Source of the DNA: Dama dama | Lineage: Eukaryota; Chordata; Mammalia; Artiodactyla; Cervidae | Reading direction: 5' to 3' | Length of the DNA stretch: 64,000 bases | Assembly: GCF_033118175.1 (NCBI RefSeq) | Contig: NC_083692.1 | Location: 92,200,001 to 92,264,000, forward strand | Part shown: piece after piece, positions 42,165-52,862 of the stretch | Position numbering within the stretch: position 1 is the stretch's first letter | Layout: every line of letters begins with the position of its first letter | The notes under the pieces: generated by a model | What the model was told of the DNA's origin: nothing | Seen by the model: the letters and a program-made list of their open reading frames with translations, nothing else | Database searches by the model: none | Program-made: the position numbers and the translations under genes

Positions 42165-42750
42165 ACTGTTTATAATTGCCAGAACATGGAAGCAACCTAG
42201 ATGCCCATCAGCAGACGAATGGATAAGAAAGCTGTGGTACATATACACAACGAAATATTACTTGGCCATTAAAAAGAATACATTTGAATCAGTTCTAAAG
42301 AGATGGATGAAACTGGAGCCCATTATACAGAGTGAAGTAAGCCAGAAAGATAAACACCAATACAGTATACTAATGCATATATGTGGAATTTAGAAAGATG
42401 GTAATAATAACCCTACATGCAAGACAGAAAAAGAGACACAAATGTATAGAACAGACTTTTGGACTCTGTGGAAGAAGGCGAGGGTGGGACAATCTAGGAG
42501 AACAGCATCGAAACATGTATATTATCAAGTGTGAAATAGATCGCTAGTCCAGGTTGGATGCATGAGACAAGTGCTCGGGGCTGGTGCACTGGGATGACCC
42601 AGAGGGATGGGATGGGGAGGGAGGTGGGAGGGGGGATCAGGATGGGGAACACATGTAAATCCATGGCTGATTCATGTCAATGTATGGCAAAAACCACTAC
42701 AATATTGTAAAGTAATTAGCCTCCAACTAATAAAAATAAATGAAAAAAAA
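42165..42750 (+). mobile_element. Ruminant L1 3' end with 16-bp target-site duplication
   Basis: Contains the end of ORF2 in sense (GCCAGAACATGGAAGCAACC, GATGCCCATCAGCAGACGAA, GGAGCCCATTATACAGAGTG), the 3' UTR (GGCTGATTCATGTCAATGTA) and an A-rich tail. It is flanked by the duplication AAAAGTACCTGCTTTA (42149-42164 and 42751-42766). It is a recent, 5'-truncated insertion. Confidence 0.94.
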
Positions 42751-42766
42751 AAAAGTACCTGCTTTA

Positions 42767-43409
42767 GCTCCACCTCTGTTACTCCCATCTCTGTAATCTA
42801 AAGGTTCTCTTGGGATATATTCTTGAAATAGAATAATTAAAGAATAGGTACATTTTTAGGTTTCCTCTATGTATTCTCAAATTGGCTTCAGGTAGGCTTA
42901 TGTCATTTTACATACTCCCCACAGGTTAATGAGGGGGCCTCATTTTCTAGTGTTTCTTAAAATCTTAGCAGCTTATTAGGTAGAAAAGGGTCTCTGTTTG
43001 TTGCTGGAATTTTCATTTTTTAAATTACAAACTATTTGATCATTTCAATAAGATTTTAATAGTACTGCTGTATTCTGTCTTCTGTTCCATTAAATAGCAC
43101 TTTGGAGGTTAATAAGGAAATGTCTGACCCACTCCTTGCCCTCATATATTAGGGAAGTTTAAATATATTCTCAACAGCCTTGAAACAGGGAACAACAGAA
43201 GACCTGCAAAAGTGTGTAGATTTGCGAGACTGAGGACAGGCCCATGGCCCATGTAGACAGACTTCATGGAGGACGTGTGATGAGCACTAGGCCCACAGAT
43301 AGGGTTTGAGTAGGTGGGGAGGAGGAGGCAGAACACCCACGTGGGAGTGAGTTCAGGCAGGAGCAGAGAGCAAAGGCTTGAGTTCACAGTGGACAAGGCA
43401 TGTGTGTTA
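42767..43409. other. Unassigned DNA
   Basis: No repeat, exon or RNA gene recognised. Confidence 0.5.
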
Positions 43410-43560
43410 GTTCAGTGTCTCCAGGAAGCAGACACCAAAACAGAACTAAATGTACAAGGATTTGATGAGTGGAAGTGCCTGTGAGAAAACGTTGGAAGGA
43501 GCTGAGAGAACCATCAGGCTGTGATGCAGATTCCACGCTGAGTGAAGCAAGAGGGGAAAA
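43410..43560. repeat. Unclassified ancient repeat (copy A)
   Basis: CAGTGTCTCCAGGAAGCAGACACC, in pieces, then GGATTTGATGAGTGG, CTGTGAGAAAACGTTGGAAG and GAGAACCATCAGGCTGTGAT. The same order of words recurs at 59655-59850, indicating a shared old repeat that I cannot name. Confidence 0.45.
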
Positions 43561-44283
43561 AGGTTGAGTGGCAGCGGCCTAGATTTCCTGCAGTGTAATA
43601 CAGGTTTGGGAAGGGCTGTCAGGGGGTCCTTGAGCCAGTGGGGGCCATCAGAGAGGCCCCATGTCTCCCAGGACGAGGGGCCCTAGTATTTCTGCAGCAC
43701 TCAGTCAATGGCTGGGAGCAGCCCACAAGACACTAGGAAGCATGGCCTGCGTGCAATGGTGGATTTAACAGCACCGCAGCTGGCGCCCTTGGTTAATTAG
43801 CCGCCTGTCATCCGTGGTCTCTGAGGTGTACCCTCTTGGCTGCTGCCCCACAATGAGGAAGAGTGAGGAGCTAGGCCTGAGGGCAGGGTCCGCTCACCAG
43901 AGGTGGGAGAGGGACCTCCCTCCACTTCTGAGAGATCTCTTAGTTTCTCTGACTGTACGGAGAGCGTGGTGGTGAGGGAAGCTTTGCTAGTCTCTCATGC
44001 AGCCCAGGCTGGGCCAGTAAAAGCTCTGCTGGTTGTGATGAATGGGCTTGGGGCCACCATCCCTCCAAACTGTGCCATTGTAGCTGTCGTTCTCCATGCA
44101 AATTATGATTTGCCTGTTGTTTGCACTGTCGGGAGATGGGCAAGACAGAAATGAGAGGCCATCCTTCTGCTGCTTTTAGATGTTTTCTGTTAATTGAGGT
44201 CATGAAGATGTCAGGTTTTTCTGTGAGAACATTCCAGAGTGTTCAGTCTCCACTTCAAGAGTTGGATAAGCTTTAACAGTGTG
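43561..44283. other. Unassigned DNA
   Basis: No repeat, exon or RNA gene recognised. The 83-87-codon frames on opposite strands near 43903-44203 overlap each other and have no motifs. Confidence 0.5.
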
Positions 44284-44417
44284 GGGGAACTTCCCTGGCA
44301 GTCCGGTGATTAAGACTTCAAGCTTCCACTGTAGGGGACCCCAGTTTGATCCCTGGTGGGGGAACTAAAATCCCTCATGCAGTGAGGTGTGGCCAAAAAA
44401 ATAAATAAATAAAAAGG
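44284..44417 (+). mobile_element. CHR-type SINE
   Basis: GGAACTTCCCTGGCAGTCCG head, CAGTTTGATCCCTGGTGGGG, then GTGTGGCCAAAAAAATAAAT tail. It forms an inverted pair with the CHR copy at 44458. Confidence 0.9.
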
Positions 44418-44457
44418 AGTTGTCACCCACAGCCTCTCGTTTATGTTAGGCTTCACT

Positions 44458-44613
44458 CTTTTTTTAAAGTCTTTATTGAATTTGTTACAACACTTTCTGT
44501 TTTCTGTTTTTGTTTCTTGGCCACAAGGCATGTGGGATTTTAGCTACCTGATCAGGGATCAAACCCTCATCCTCTGTATTGGAAGGCAAAGTGTTAACTA
44601 CTAGACCACCTTC
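44458..44613 (-). mobile_element. CHR-type SINE
   Basis: TTTTTTTAAAGTCTTTATTG, CTTGGCCACAAGGCATGTGG, GATCAGGGATCAAACCCTCA, and TTAACTACTAGACCACC as the inverted head. Confidence 0.87.
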
Positions 44614-44639
44614 ACTCTTGGTGTTGGGACATTCTTTGG

Positions 44640-45080
44640 ATTTTGACATTGTATAATGCATTTTCCACCATGATAGTATCCTCCAGAGTAGTTTAACTGT
44701 CCTCTAAATTCTTTGTGCTGTATTTATTCATCTCCCTGACCCCCTAACCCTGGGCAGTCACTGATCTTTCTACTGTCTCCTTAGTTTTGCATTTTCCAGA
44801 GTGTAGCTGGACTCACATGGTGTGTGCTCTTTTTGGATTGGCTTCTTTCACTTATTAACGTACATTTAAGTTTCTTGCCTGTTTTTCCACGGCTTAATAG
44901 CCGTACGTTTTAGTGCTGAATAACAGTCCATGACATGGATATACCACAGTTTGATTATTCATTTACCTACTGAAGGACATGTCAGTTGCTTCCAGTGATT
45001 TTGTAAGTACCCAATTTCCTGTGTTAAATACCTTCATGTTGAAAATACCTAGAGTGGTTTTTATTTCCTATACTTTACTC
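44640..45080 (-). repeat. Old L1M LINE 3' relic
   Basis: CTGGGCAGTCACTGATCTTT, GGATATACCACAGTTTGATT and GAAGGACATGTCAGTTGCTT follow the inverted L1M ORF2/3' UTR pattern. Confidence 0.75.
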
Positions 45081-45090
45081 TCATATACAG

Positions 45091-45357
45091 GCCGCTGCCG
45101 CCGCTAAGTCACTTCAGTCGTGTCTGACTCTGTGCGACCCCATAGACAGCAGCGCACCAGGCTCCCCCGTCCCTGGGATTCTCCAGGCGAGAACACTGGA
45201 GTGGGTTGCCATTTCCTTCTCCAGTGCATGCATGCATGCTAAGTCGTTTCAGTCGTATCTGACTCTGTGTGACCCCATGGCCACAGCCCACCAGGCTCCT
45301 CTGTCCCTGGGGTTCTCCAGGCAAGAACACTGGAGTGGGTTGCCATTTCCTTCTCTA
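45091..45357 (-). mobile_element. Full Bov-A2 dimer SINE
   Basis: Two Bov-A units in tandem: GCCGCTAAGTCACTTCAGTC to CATTTCCTTCTCCAGTGCATG, then GCTAAGTCGTTTCAGTCG to the second CCATTTCCTTCTC, joined by GCATGCATGCATGC. The 9-bp duplication CATATACAG flanks it (45082-45090 and 45358-45366). Confidence 0.93.
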
Positions 45358-45366
45358 CATATACAG

Positions 45367-45869
45367 CAGAAGGGGTCTATTAAGATATCGTAGATACTGT
45401 TTGTGTGGAGTAGAAGTCACAACAGAATGGGGCCCAGCTCAGAAACATGTTGACTTGACCATTGATTTTCTAATTTGTATCTTCATCATGTCAGTTAGTC
45501 TCATCAGACACCTCCATTTTGTTCTGCTCCCCGTGAGAGTGAAGAGATTAACATCACTGGCTGAGCTCAACAAAGAGTTCAGAGTCTCAGGTTCAGGCTT
45601 CACTGGCAGAACAAACATCTCTGGGCTCCTCCTGCCCCTGCGTCTCTGCTCCTGTAGATAGTTCTTTACTCAGTTCTAAGGGTACACTGAGCTTTTTCTC
45701 ATCTCAGGGTCTTTCCATTTGTGTTACGGATGCCCTTCCTGCAGTTCACCATATGTCCGGACATTTTGCCCCTTTCAGGTTTTAGTTCAAATGTTCACTT
45801 CCTTGTATAGTGTTGTTATATAACAACAACTCTATTGTTGTTTTCTAGGACATCTCCCTTTTTTGCAGA
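45367..45869. other. Unassigned DNA with an L2 fragment
   Basis: CATCTCAGGGTCTTTCCATT and ATGCCCTTCCTGCAGTTCACC at 45701-45752, then TTCAAATGTTCACTTCC, match a sense L2 segment ('ctcagggcctttgcacttgctgttcc...tcaaatgtcacctcc'). The rest is unassigned. Confidence 0.5.
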
Positions 45870-46078
45870 ACTGTGCTTAGTTGCTCAGTCGTGTCCAACT
45901 CTTTGCTACTCTATGGACCGTAGCCGCCAAGCTCCTCTGTCCATAGGATTCTCCAGGCAAAAACGCTGGAGTGGGTTGCCATGCCCTCCTCCAGGGGACC
46001 TTGCCACCTTAGGGATCAAACCCAGGTCTCCTGCATTGCTGGTGGGTTCTTTACCATCTGAGCCACCAGGAAAGCTCA
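45870..46078 (-). mobile_element. Bov-tA SINE
   Basis: GTGCTTAGTTGCTCAGTCGT, CTCCAGGCAAAAACGCTGGA, GGATCAAACCCAGGTCTCCT, TTACCATCTGAGCCACCAGG: complete Bov-A unit plus tRNA-like head, inverted. Confidence 0.92.
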
Positions 46079-46165
46079 AGAATACTGGAATGGGTAGCCT
46101 ATGTCTTCTCCATGGGATCTTTCCGACCCAGGAATCGAACCAGGGTATACTGCATTGGTGATCAA
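46079..46165 (-). mobile_element. Second Bov-tA head fragment in tandem
   Basis: AAGAATACTGGAATGGGTAG, CGACCCAGGAATCGAACCAG, CTGCATTGGTGATCA. It is a partial copy directly abutting the element to its left, in the same orientation. Confidence 0.8.
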
Positions 46166-46184
46166 CTCACACAATTCTGTAAAT

Positions 46185-46660
46185 TACCTGATTTCAACTG
46201 GGTGGTTCTGCCGGTCATTCTTGGGGTTTCTGATGTAGCTGCTGTCAGACAGCGGCTAGTCCTAGCACATCCAGAATGGCTTCATTCGCCCGGTTGTTGC
46301 TTTGGCAGGGACGGTTGGAAGATTGGAGCCAGACGCTGGGATGGCCAGGCTTCTATTGTTGGTGCCGTCGGGGGGCCTCTCCCTGCTCCCACTGCTGTGT
46401 TGTGTCTCTGTGTGGTTTCTCCAGCAGGGTGGCCAAACTTCTTACATGGTGGCCTACACTCCAAACAAACTCAAATACAAGCAGCTGCCCCCCTCAAGGC
46501 GTACAACGGCATTTCTGTCACATCTTCTGATTGAAGCAAGTTACAGACCTGACCCATATTCCACGTGGAAGGGGACTACGCAAGGATGTGAACACCAGGA
46601 GACTTGGTGCATTAGGGTTCACCTTTCCTTACTAGCTACCACAGTGCTCAAACACTGTTG
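46185..46660 (+). repeat. Unclassified ancient mammalian repeat
   Basis: AACTGGGTGGTTCTGCCGGT, GATGTAGCTGCTGTCAGACA, CAGCAGGGTGGCCAAACTTC and GAAGCAAGTTACAGACCTGA occur in the order of a common old interspersed repeat whose family I cannot name with certainty. Three frames of 84-140 codons overlap it and have no domain. Confidence 0.5.
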
Positions 46661-46717
46661 GTCCGTGGACTTCGCCAACATTCATTAAGCTGCTGATGAG
46701 TTATAATGGTGAGTATT

Positions 46718-46755
46718 TATGATGGTGGTGGTGGTGATGATGAGGATGATAAATG
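46718..46755. repeat. (GGT/GAT)n simple repeat
   Basis: GATGGTGGTGGTGGTGATGA followed by GAGGATGATAAATGAGG. Confidence 0.85.
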
Positions 46756-47129
46756 AGGATTCTGTCTGCAGTTTTTCTCCTTTGAAGTTGAGGTAGTTCG
46801 TAGGAAAACCATAGGAAGGTTCTCTAAGAACTGGGAGCCAAATGACCTAAGAATCAAAAAAGTTAAAAGCTACACATGATGAATGATGTTAGCCATCTGG
46901 AAAAGTTTTTAGGACTAAAGTGTAAGTCATTCAAGAAGAAAAGTAATCACTAAATTTCATAAATAGGAAGGTATTGATAACAAGAGTGAATTTTAACAGG
47001 GAATTGGGTTGTGCATCAGAATAAAGTGGATTAAGGAGTAAGTGGGACATGCCAACAAGGGCAGAACAAGGGTAACAAGTTTTTCAAGCTATGTAGCCAG
47101 GGGCTTAGAGGCATTATTGGTGAGAAAGG

Positions 47130-47285
47130 AAATAGGTATAATCTTTTTGGATGGTAACCAGGTAGCAAACAATAAAAGCCTTGAATGTATTAGTATCTTT
47201 TGACCTAGTTATTCAACTTCTAAGAGATCAGCTTAGTGAAATCATTAGACATATGCAAGGATTTATATACCAGGAAATTCACTTA
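47130..47285 (+). repeat. Old L1 3' relic
   Basis: ATCTTTTGACCTAGTTATTC, AACTTCTAAGAGATCAGC and AAGGATTTATATACCAGG resemble the L1M segment 'cctttgacccagcaattccacttctaggaattt'. Confidence 0.5.
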
Positions 47286-47990
47286 ACAAATATTTTTTTT
47301 ATTGTTAAATATATCTTATATACAGAAGCATGTCCAAAACACTGGAGCTTACTTTAAAGAATAGTAATAAAGTAAGTGCCTGTATAGCCATCATCCAGGA
47401 TACAAGTAAACGATTTCTCCCCCTGTGTCCTTTCCTAATTTCATGCCTCTCTTCCCCACCATGGGTAATAATCATCCTAACCTTTGAACAATAACTCCTT
47501 TGCTTTTTCTTTCAATTTCACTACCTTGAATATATCTCTACATGATATAATGTTTAGTTTTGTCTGTTTTCAAACTTAATATAAATGCAATCATGCTGTT
47601 TGTGTTCTTGAACAATTTGCTTCTTTTGTTCTCCATTATGTCTTTAAGATTCTTCATTGTTGAGGGGTGTGGATCCAGTTCATTCATTTCTACTGCTGTA
47701 TAATATTTATCTTCTCTATCTTGATAGATATTTGATTATTTTATTTTTGCTATTATGAGCAAGGCTGCTAAAAACACTTAATTCACATTTTCTTTCACAC
47801 ATGTACAAGAACTTCTCTTGAGTACAATCAAAGAGATGGAACAGCTAGATTAGTATATATTCTGCTTTCCTAAAAATGCCAAACTGTTTTCTGAAGTGAC
47901 TTTACTAATTTACATTTTGATGTATGAACGTTTGAGTTGCCCTGCATCCTCATCAGCGCTTGAAATTGTTAGACGTTCTTGCTTTTGCCA
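47286..47990 (-). repeat. Old L1M LINE 3' relic
   Basis: Inverted 3' end at TTTTTTTATTGTTAAATATA, then TAGCCATCATCCAGGATACA, TTCATTCATTTCTACTGCTG, GCCAAACTGTTTTCTGAAGT and CCTCATCAGCGCTTGAAATT. Strongly diverged. Confidence 0.82.
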
Positions 47991-47994
47991 ACCT

Positions 47995-48324
47995 AAGGTA
48001 CCGAATGGTATCTGTCAAGCAGAAGGCTGTGCACCACTCGCCAATACCTGGACCGGGGGTGGGGGGGACTCCAACGCCACGGTGGCTAGCAGAGGTCATG
48101 ACAGTGCCAACCACCAGAAATAGAAATCCAAGTACGTTTGCCCATTGTATCTTGGTACTGGAGTCACCAAGAAAAATACAGCGCAGTCCAGCATGAATGC
48201 AGTACTTTCACTCTCAGAGAAAACCACAGACTACGATCAGCTCTAATCGTGTGTGTTGGTTTCCCGTGGCTGGGGGCCCCTCAGCAGCCCGTGCAGGGCC
48301 ATTGGCCTACATGCCACAGCCTGT
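47995..48324. other. Unassigned GC-moderate block (left half)
   Basis: Non-repetitive by eye (GAAGGCTGTGCACCACTCGC, ACGCCACGGTGGCTAGCAGA). It lies between an old L1 and a Bov-tA SINE. The sequence after the SINE (48529-48799) may be its continuation. Confidence 0.4.
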
Positions 48325-48528
48325 GTGTTAGCTGCTCAGTCGTGTCCGACCGCGACCTCATGAACTGTAGCCCGCCAGGCTTCTCTGTCCATGGAATTCT
48401 CCAGGCAAGAATACCCGAGTGGATTGCCATTGCCTTCTCCAGCAGATCTTCCTGACTCAGGGATTGAACCCTGGTCTCCTGCATCCCAGGCAGATTCTTT
48501 ACTGTCTGAGCAACAGGGAAGCACTGTG
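48325..48528 (-). mobile_element. Bov-tA SINE
   Basis: GTGTTAGCTGCTCAGTCGTG, a short internal deletion near GTCCGACCGCGACCTCATG, CAGGCAAGAATACCCGAGTG, then GGATTGAACCCTGGTCTCCT and the inverted head ACTGTCTGAGCAACAGGGAA. Confidence 0.9.
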
Positions 48529-48799
48529 CCACAGTAGGGGGACCCTGGCCCCCGTGGAGTCTGAAAACCCGACACATGAGATCACTGATATGCATGCTCA
48601 AGCAGACCAAACCAATATACGTTGAGCCCAAAACCAGGAAAGAGAATCCCTCAAAAGTAGTTATGTCTGCCAAGGTTGTGTGGGCTCCTTATCTCTCAGC
48701 AAGGAGGTGTTCCAGGCCCAAGACCCCTTCTTACATGGCTAAGCAAGGATTGAAAGACTGCACATCAGACAGGCTTCCCCAATAGTATCTTGTTGTGTT
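48529..48799. other. Unassigned GC-moderate block (right half)
   Basis: Single-copy by eye. No exon-like frame. Confidence 0.4.
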
Positions 48800-49280
48800 C
48801 ATGAAGAATGCAATTCACATTTAGTACAATTCACCCATTTAAACTATATAACTCCATGCTATCTAATATAGTCACATAGTTGTGCAATCATTACTACTAT
48901 CTAATTTTTGCAACATGTTCATTACCCTAAAGGTAACCCTATATCCATCAGCAGTTACTTCCCTATTACCTCCAGCGCTTGACTAATCACTTCCTGGTTC
49001 TACAGATTTTCTATTCTGGACATTTCATACAGATAGAATTACATAATACATAGCCTTTGATGATTGGCTTTTTTCACATTTCCAAGTTTCCAAGTTTCAT
49101 GAAGGTTGTAACACATATCAGAACTTCATCATTTATTTTTATTTTATGAATAATAAACCATTATATGGCTATACTAAATTTTATAATAAATGTTTTATGA
49201 TGAATGTTTTTTCATTCATCAGTTGATGAACATTTGGGTTGTTTCCTTTCTTATTGTGGAATACAAGATCTTGGAACACT
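48800..49280 (-). repeat. Old L1M LINE 3' relic
   Basis: ATGCAATTCACATTTAGTAC, TTCACCCATTTAAACTATAT, GTTCATTACCCTAAAGGTAA, TCTATTCTGGACATTTCATA and CATCAGTTGATGAACATTTG follow inverted L1M. Confidence 0.82.
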
Positions 49281-49654
49281 TTAATTCTGTTTATTCCTCT
49301 CATGACTTCCATGAAACTGTTACATGTATTTTAATTTTAAATATTGTTGTTTACTCCATTTTAAAATGTAAACAATTTAAAATAATTGCATAGAAATCAT
49401 ATGGGGGATAAATGGAGTTAAAGTGTTCTAAGATCTTTAATTTTACAGTAGGAAATTAAATATATTAATTACAAAGACTGGTACATGTGTTGTGGCTTTA
49501 TAGTTAATGTTTTTATTTATGCACATAACTATCACTTTCTTATTCTTCATTTGTTTTCATTTCAGACCCTCTATTTGAGCTTAAATTCTCTCCAATATAA
49601 ATATGTATGTGTGTGTATGTTTAAATATCAATGTACCAAGAAAATAAAACACTA
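49281..49654. other. Unassigned AT-rich DNA
   Basis: No recognisable element beyond a short GT patch at 49601. Confidence 0.5.
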
Positions 49655-49795
49655 TCAGTTTAGAATTTTATACCCAGTGAAATATCTTTCAAGAATGAGG
49701 GCAAAATAAAGGTGTTTGCAGATAAAAACAGTGAGAGGCTTTGCTAGCAGCAGACCCACACTAAAGGAAATGCTAGTGAATATAGTTTGGCACGC
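49655..49795 (+). repeat. Old L1 ORF2-end relic
   Basis: TAGAATTTTATACCCAGTGA, CAAGAATGAGGGCAAAATAA, GCTAGCAGCAGACCCACACT and AAAGGAAATGCTAGTG match the well-known L1 ORF2 segment in sense. Confidence 0.78.
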
Positions 49796-50339
49796 TGAAG
49801 GTATCATTCTACTAGCTTTGTGTGCACACTGTGGCCTGAGGGAGCGTAGATCTTAATCTATCCATTGCTCTTTTCAAACTAAACTGCCTTTTATTTCTGG
49901 CTGCTTTTAAGATTTTTATTTGTTTGTTTGCATTTGCTCTTCTGAGTTCTGCCTTCTTGTAGTCTTTGGCCTGGATATTTTTTTATCTCCTTGCTCCTTA
50001 TTGCTTTTGAATATAGTTGATTTGTTTTTCGGACACAACTGAGCAACGGAACTGAACTGAACTGATTTGTTTTTAGTGGGAGTATCTATTTGGTAACTTA
50101 GCCTGGAATGATACCAGAAATAAAACATCAAGTGTAATAACACAACATTAGAAATAATATTACTTCCCCCAAAATAGCTACTGGTTAAATAAAAGGGTAC
50201 ATCCTTTCGATGGTATAGTAGGTAAACATTTAACTCATCTTTTTAAAGGGAAATGTATGTCAGAAGAGCAGACTGTCTTAACTATAATCAAAGCAGGATC
50301 AAAAGTAGGAATGGAACCTGCATGTTTTGAAAGCTTCCT
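49796..50339. other. Unassigned AT-rich DNA with a BovB tail
   Basis: CGGACACAACTGAGCAACGG plus AACTGAACTGAACTGA at 50031-50067 is the last about 40 bases of BovB in sense. The rest is unassigned. Confidence 0.55.
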
Positions 50340-50475
50340 ATGTTTTAGACTCTACTGTGTGAGTATTTATATGGACTATTGCTTTTAATATATACAACAA
50401 ACCCATGCCATAGAGATTATTGTTCCTCATCTAAAGAAAATACTCAGAAAGATAATAACTTGTCCAAGACCATCT
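50340..50475 (-). repeat. MIR SINE relic
   Basis: CTACTGTGTGAGTATTTATA, then ACAACAAACCCATGCCATAG and GAAAGATAATAACTTGTCCAAG, in pieces, follow inverted MIR. Confidence 0.6.
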
Positions 50476-51165
50476 GCCAAGGACAAATAAAATGACAAAT
50501 GACTACATACATTAACTATCTGAAGAAAAGCTACTAGCAGGAGGTCAAGAGCCAAGGAAAGATGAGAGAAAGAGTCAGCTTGGCAGGGGCAGTGATCTGT
50601 CCACCTCTATACAAGTGATAGGGATACTAATGGCCAGTGTGATGTCTCGTCAGTTTGCCCAGCACATCGCTACAACAGCATCAGATAATTCTAGAGCCTT
50701 GGAGCACATCTAGCCAACTCTCCCAGCTCTCATCAGCTACCTTCTGACATGTTTTTCTGCAGATGAAAGGATCTGTACCATTTTAACTATCTTGACAGTC
50801 ATATTCTCACTCTAAATTAATACCTCAGATTTGAGTTTATTCATCAGTCCCTTGTAAGTTGGACCATGTGAACCCATCCCTCTGTGCTTTGTCCCTTCTT
50901 GGTGCTTTGACGAAGTTGAGTTTCTGGACTTGCAGAGCTGAGAACTAAATCCTGCACCAGGGGAACTCAAGGTAGCTCCCTGGGAGCCTTCAGTGGCAGC
51001 TGGTCAGTCTATCTTGTATCTTCACCTTACTAAATTTAAGGGCAGTTTGAATAAGTTGTTGAAATGTCTTCTCACTTATTGTTTTTATCTCTCACATCCA
51101 AACCCATCTTTCTATCCTTTGCAATATGATGCTGGATCTAGAATTCTGGAAACTACATTTCTTCT
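50476..51165. other. Unassigned DNA
   Basis: No repeat, exon or RNA gene recognised. Confidence 0.5.
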
Positions 51166-51280
51166 TTGTCAGTTCAGTTCAGTAGAGTTGCTCAGTCACG
51201 TCTGACTCTTTGCGACCCCATGCACTGCAGCACACCAGGCTTCCCTGTCCGTCACCAACTCCCGGAGCTTGCTCAAAAGC
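51166..51280 (-). mobile_element. BovB LINE, very short copy
   Basis: GTCAGTTCAGTTCAGTAGAG, GTCTGACTCTTTGCGACCCC, CCGTCACCAACTCCCGGAGC. Only the last about 110 bases of the element are present. Confidence 0.85.
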
Positions 51281-52264
51281 ATCCTGCCTTCTCAGAGATA
51301 CCTTGTAAGCTGACTGAGACTCTTTTTTCCAAGGTCAGCTTCCTCCTCTGAGTTCCTAAGTTTTAATAATTCCAGTTTCCTTTCTTCATTCCCCAGTTCT
51401 AGGGGTGGTAAATGCTTCTTGCAGTTGCTACCTCTGTGACAACTCATCTTGCCTTTTCCTTTTCTTAGTTAACAACTTTATACATAGATAACAATTATAT
51501 TTTCTCTGTTCTAGTAACTGGTATGATTTCCGTCTCTTGACTGTACCTTGAATGATACAGATGTATATGAGCTGCAATTTTTCTGCTCTTTCCTTTATTG
51601 AAATTGGCAAGAAGACATTCACTCATGTCTCAGAATTTATATATGATTTGCAAAAAAAATAAAAACCAAGATGAGTTCACATCAAGCAATTTGTCAAAAT
51701 AGGAAGAAAAGCAGAAGAAATAAATGAACAATACAATGGCATGTTTTGTCGGTATTTGATTCCCCCCACTCTCTACAACTGAGCAGTTGTTCACGGTGCT
51801 CCAACATCTTTTTCTTAGTTCTAGAAGCCAATAAATCCCAGAATAACACCATTACAGTAGAACAAACTGCACAGCCCGAAGATAGATTTACCAGAATGAT
51901 GTCAGCTGATTGTTTCCATAGTACTGAGTGCTTACTTTGGGGTTTTCTTAGAGCTGAATTGTCAAAAGGTTGTTATTTTGGCTTGAGGAAAAGCTTAAAA
52001 GGATATTCTAGGGGAAGAGAGCATGGCTTAACAATTGCTTACTTCTGGGGCTGCAGAGGGCAAAGGAAAAATAACTCAAGGACAAGCTATGAACAGTTTG
52101 TAGCCAAAGTTACCTCCACGAGAAGAAACACTTAGCTGGTATGTCAAAGAAATAAGGCTTAAACCAAAGTTGGAATTTAAAAACCCTGGCTTTGTACAAT
52201 TATTCAAGCTTAGATTGCCGAATGTTGCTGAGAAATCTAGCTGCTTTAAATCTGTTTAGGATAT
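51281..52264. other. Unassigned DNA with a 129-codon open frame
   Basis: The + frame at 51746-52135 is the longest here outside repeats and islands. It has no recognisable domain, its residue make-up looks random, and no splice or promoter context is evident. Treated as non-coding. Confidence 0.45.
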
Positions 52265-52620
52265 CCCAGTTTGAAAGGAATGGTTTGTGTTGTTTGTTTG
52301 TTTGAACACAGAGCATGCAGGGTCTTAGTTCCCAGTGAAAGTGAAAGTGGCCCAGTTGTGTCCGACTCTTTGCGACCCCGTGGACTATACACTCCATGGA
52401 GTTAGTTCTCCAGGCCAGAATACTGGAGTGGGTGGCCTTTCCCTTCTCCAGGGGATCTTCCCAACTGAAGGATCGAACCCAGGTCTCCTGCATTGCAGGC
52501 GGATTCTTTACCAGCTGAGCCACAAGGGAAGCCCCCTAGTTCCCCAACCAGGGGATTAAACCCATGCCCCTTGTAGTGCAAGGACAGAGTCTTAACTGCT
52601 GGACTGTCAGGGAAGGCCCT
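52265..52620 (-). mobile_element. CHR-type SINE split by Bov-tA
   Basis: The left piece ends GCAGGGTCTTAGTTCCC (52317-52333). The right piece resumes TAGTTCCCCAACCAGGGGAT and continues to the inverted head CTTAACTGCTGGACTGTCAG. The start of the left piece is uncertain. Confidence 0.78.
52334..52536 (-). mobile_element. Bov-tA SINE nested in CHR
   Basis: AGTGAAAGTGAAAGTGGCCC to the inverted head GCTGAGCCACAAGGGAAGCC. The 8-bp duplication TAGTTCCC (52326-52333 and 52537-52544) shows it landed inside the CHR copy, so it is the younger of the two. Confidence 0.92.
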
Positions 52621-52862
52621 GAAAAGGGAAGCTCCTTAAGCAGAACTACCTTACCAGCTGATCACCAGTTTATATCACCATAAATTTCCTTTGTTTTCCC
52701 TGAAATCTGGAACCTCCCTCCACCACAGAACTAGGCTCAAGGCGGGTTTATGGAAATAATTGTCTGTTTTGTACATCTGCACTGAGCCAACCATCACCCA
52801 TTTCAGAGAAATTGCTCCCTGTACCTTCTTTCTTTAAAATGTATTTCATTATTAATAATATA

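Noticed and set aside
46112..46688. Overlapping frames of 84-140 codons
   Set aside because: They lie in an old interspersed repeat and overlap each other in different frames.
51746..52135. 129-codon + frame in single-copy DNA
   Set aside because: No domain, no homologue recognised, and length is within chance for a 64-kb window.
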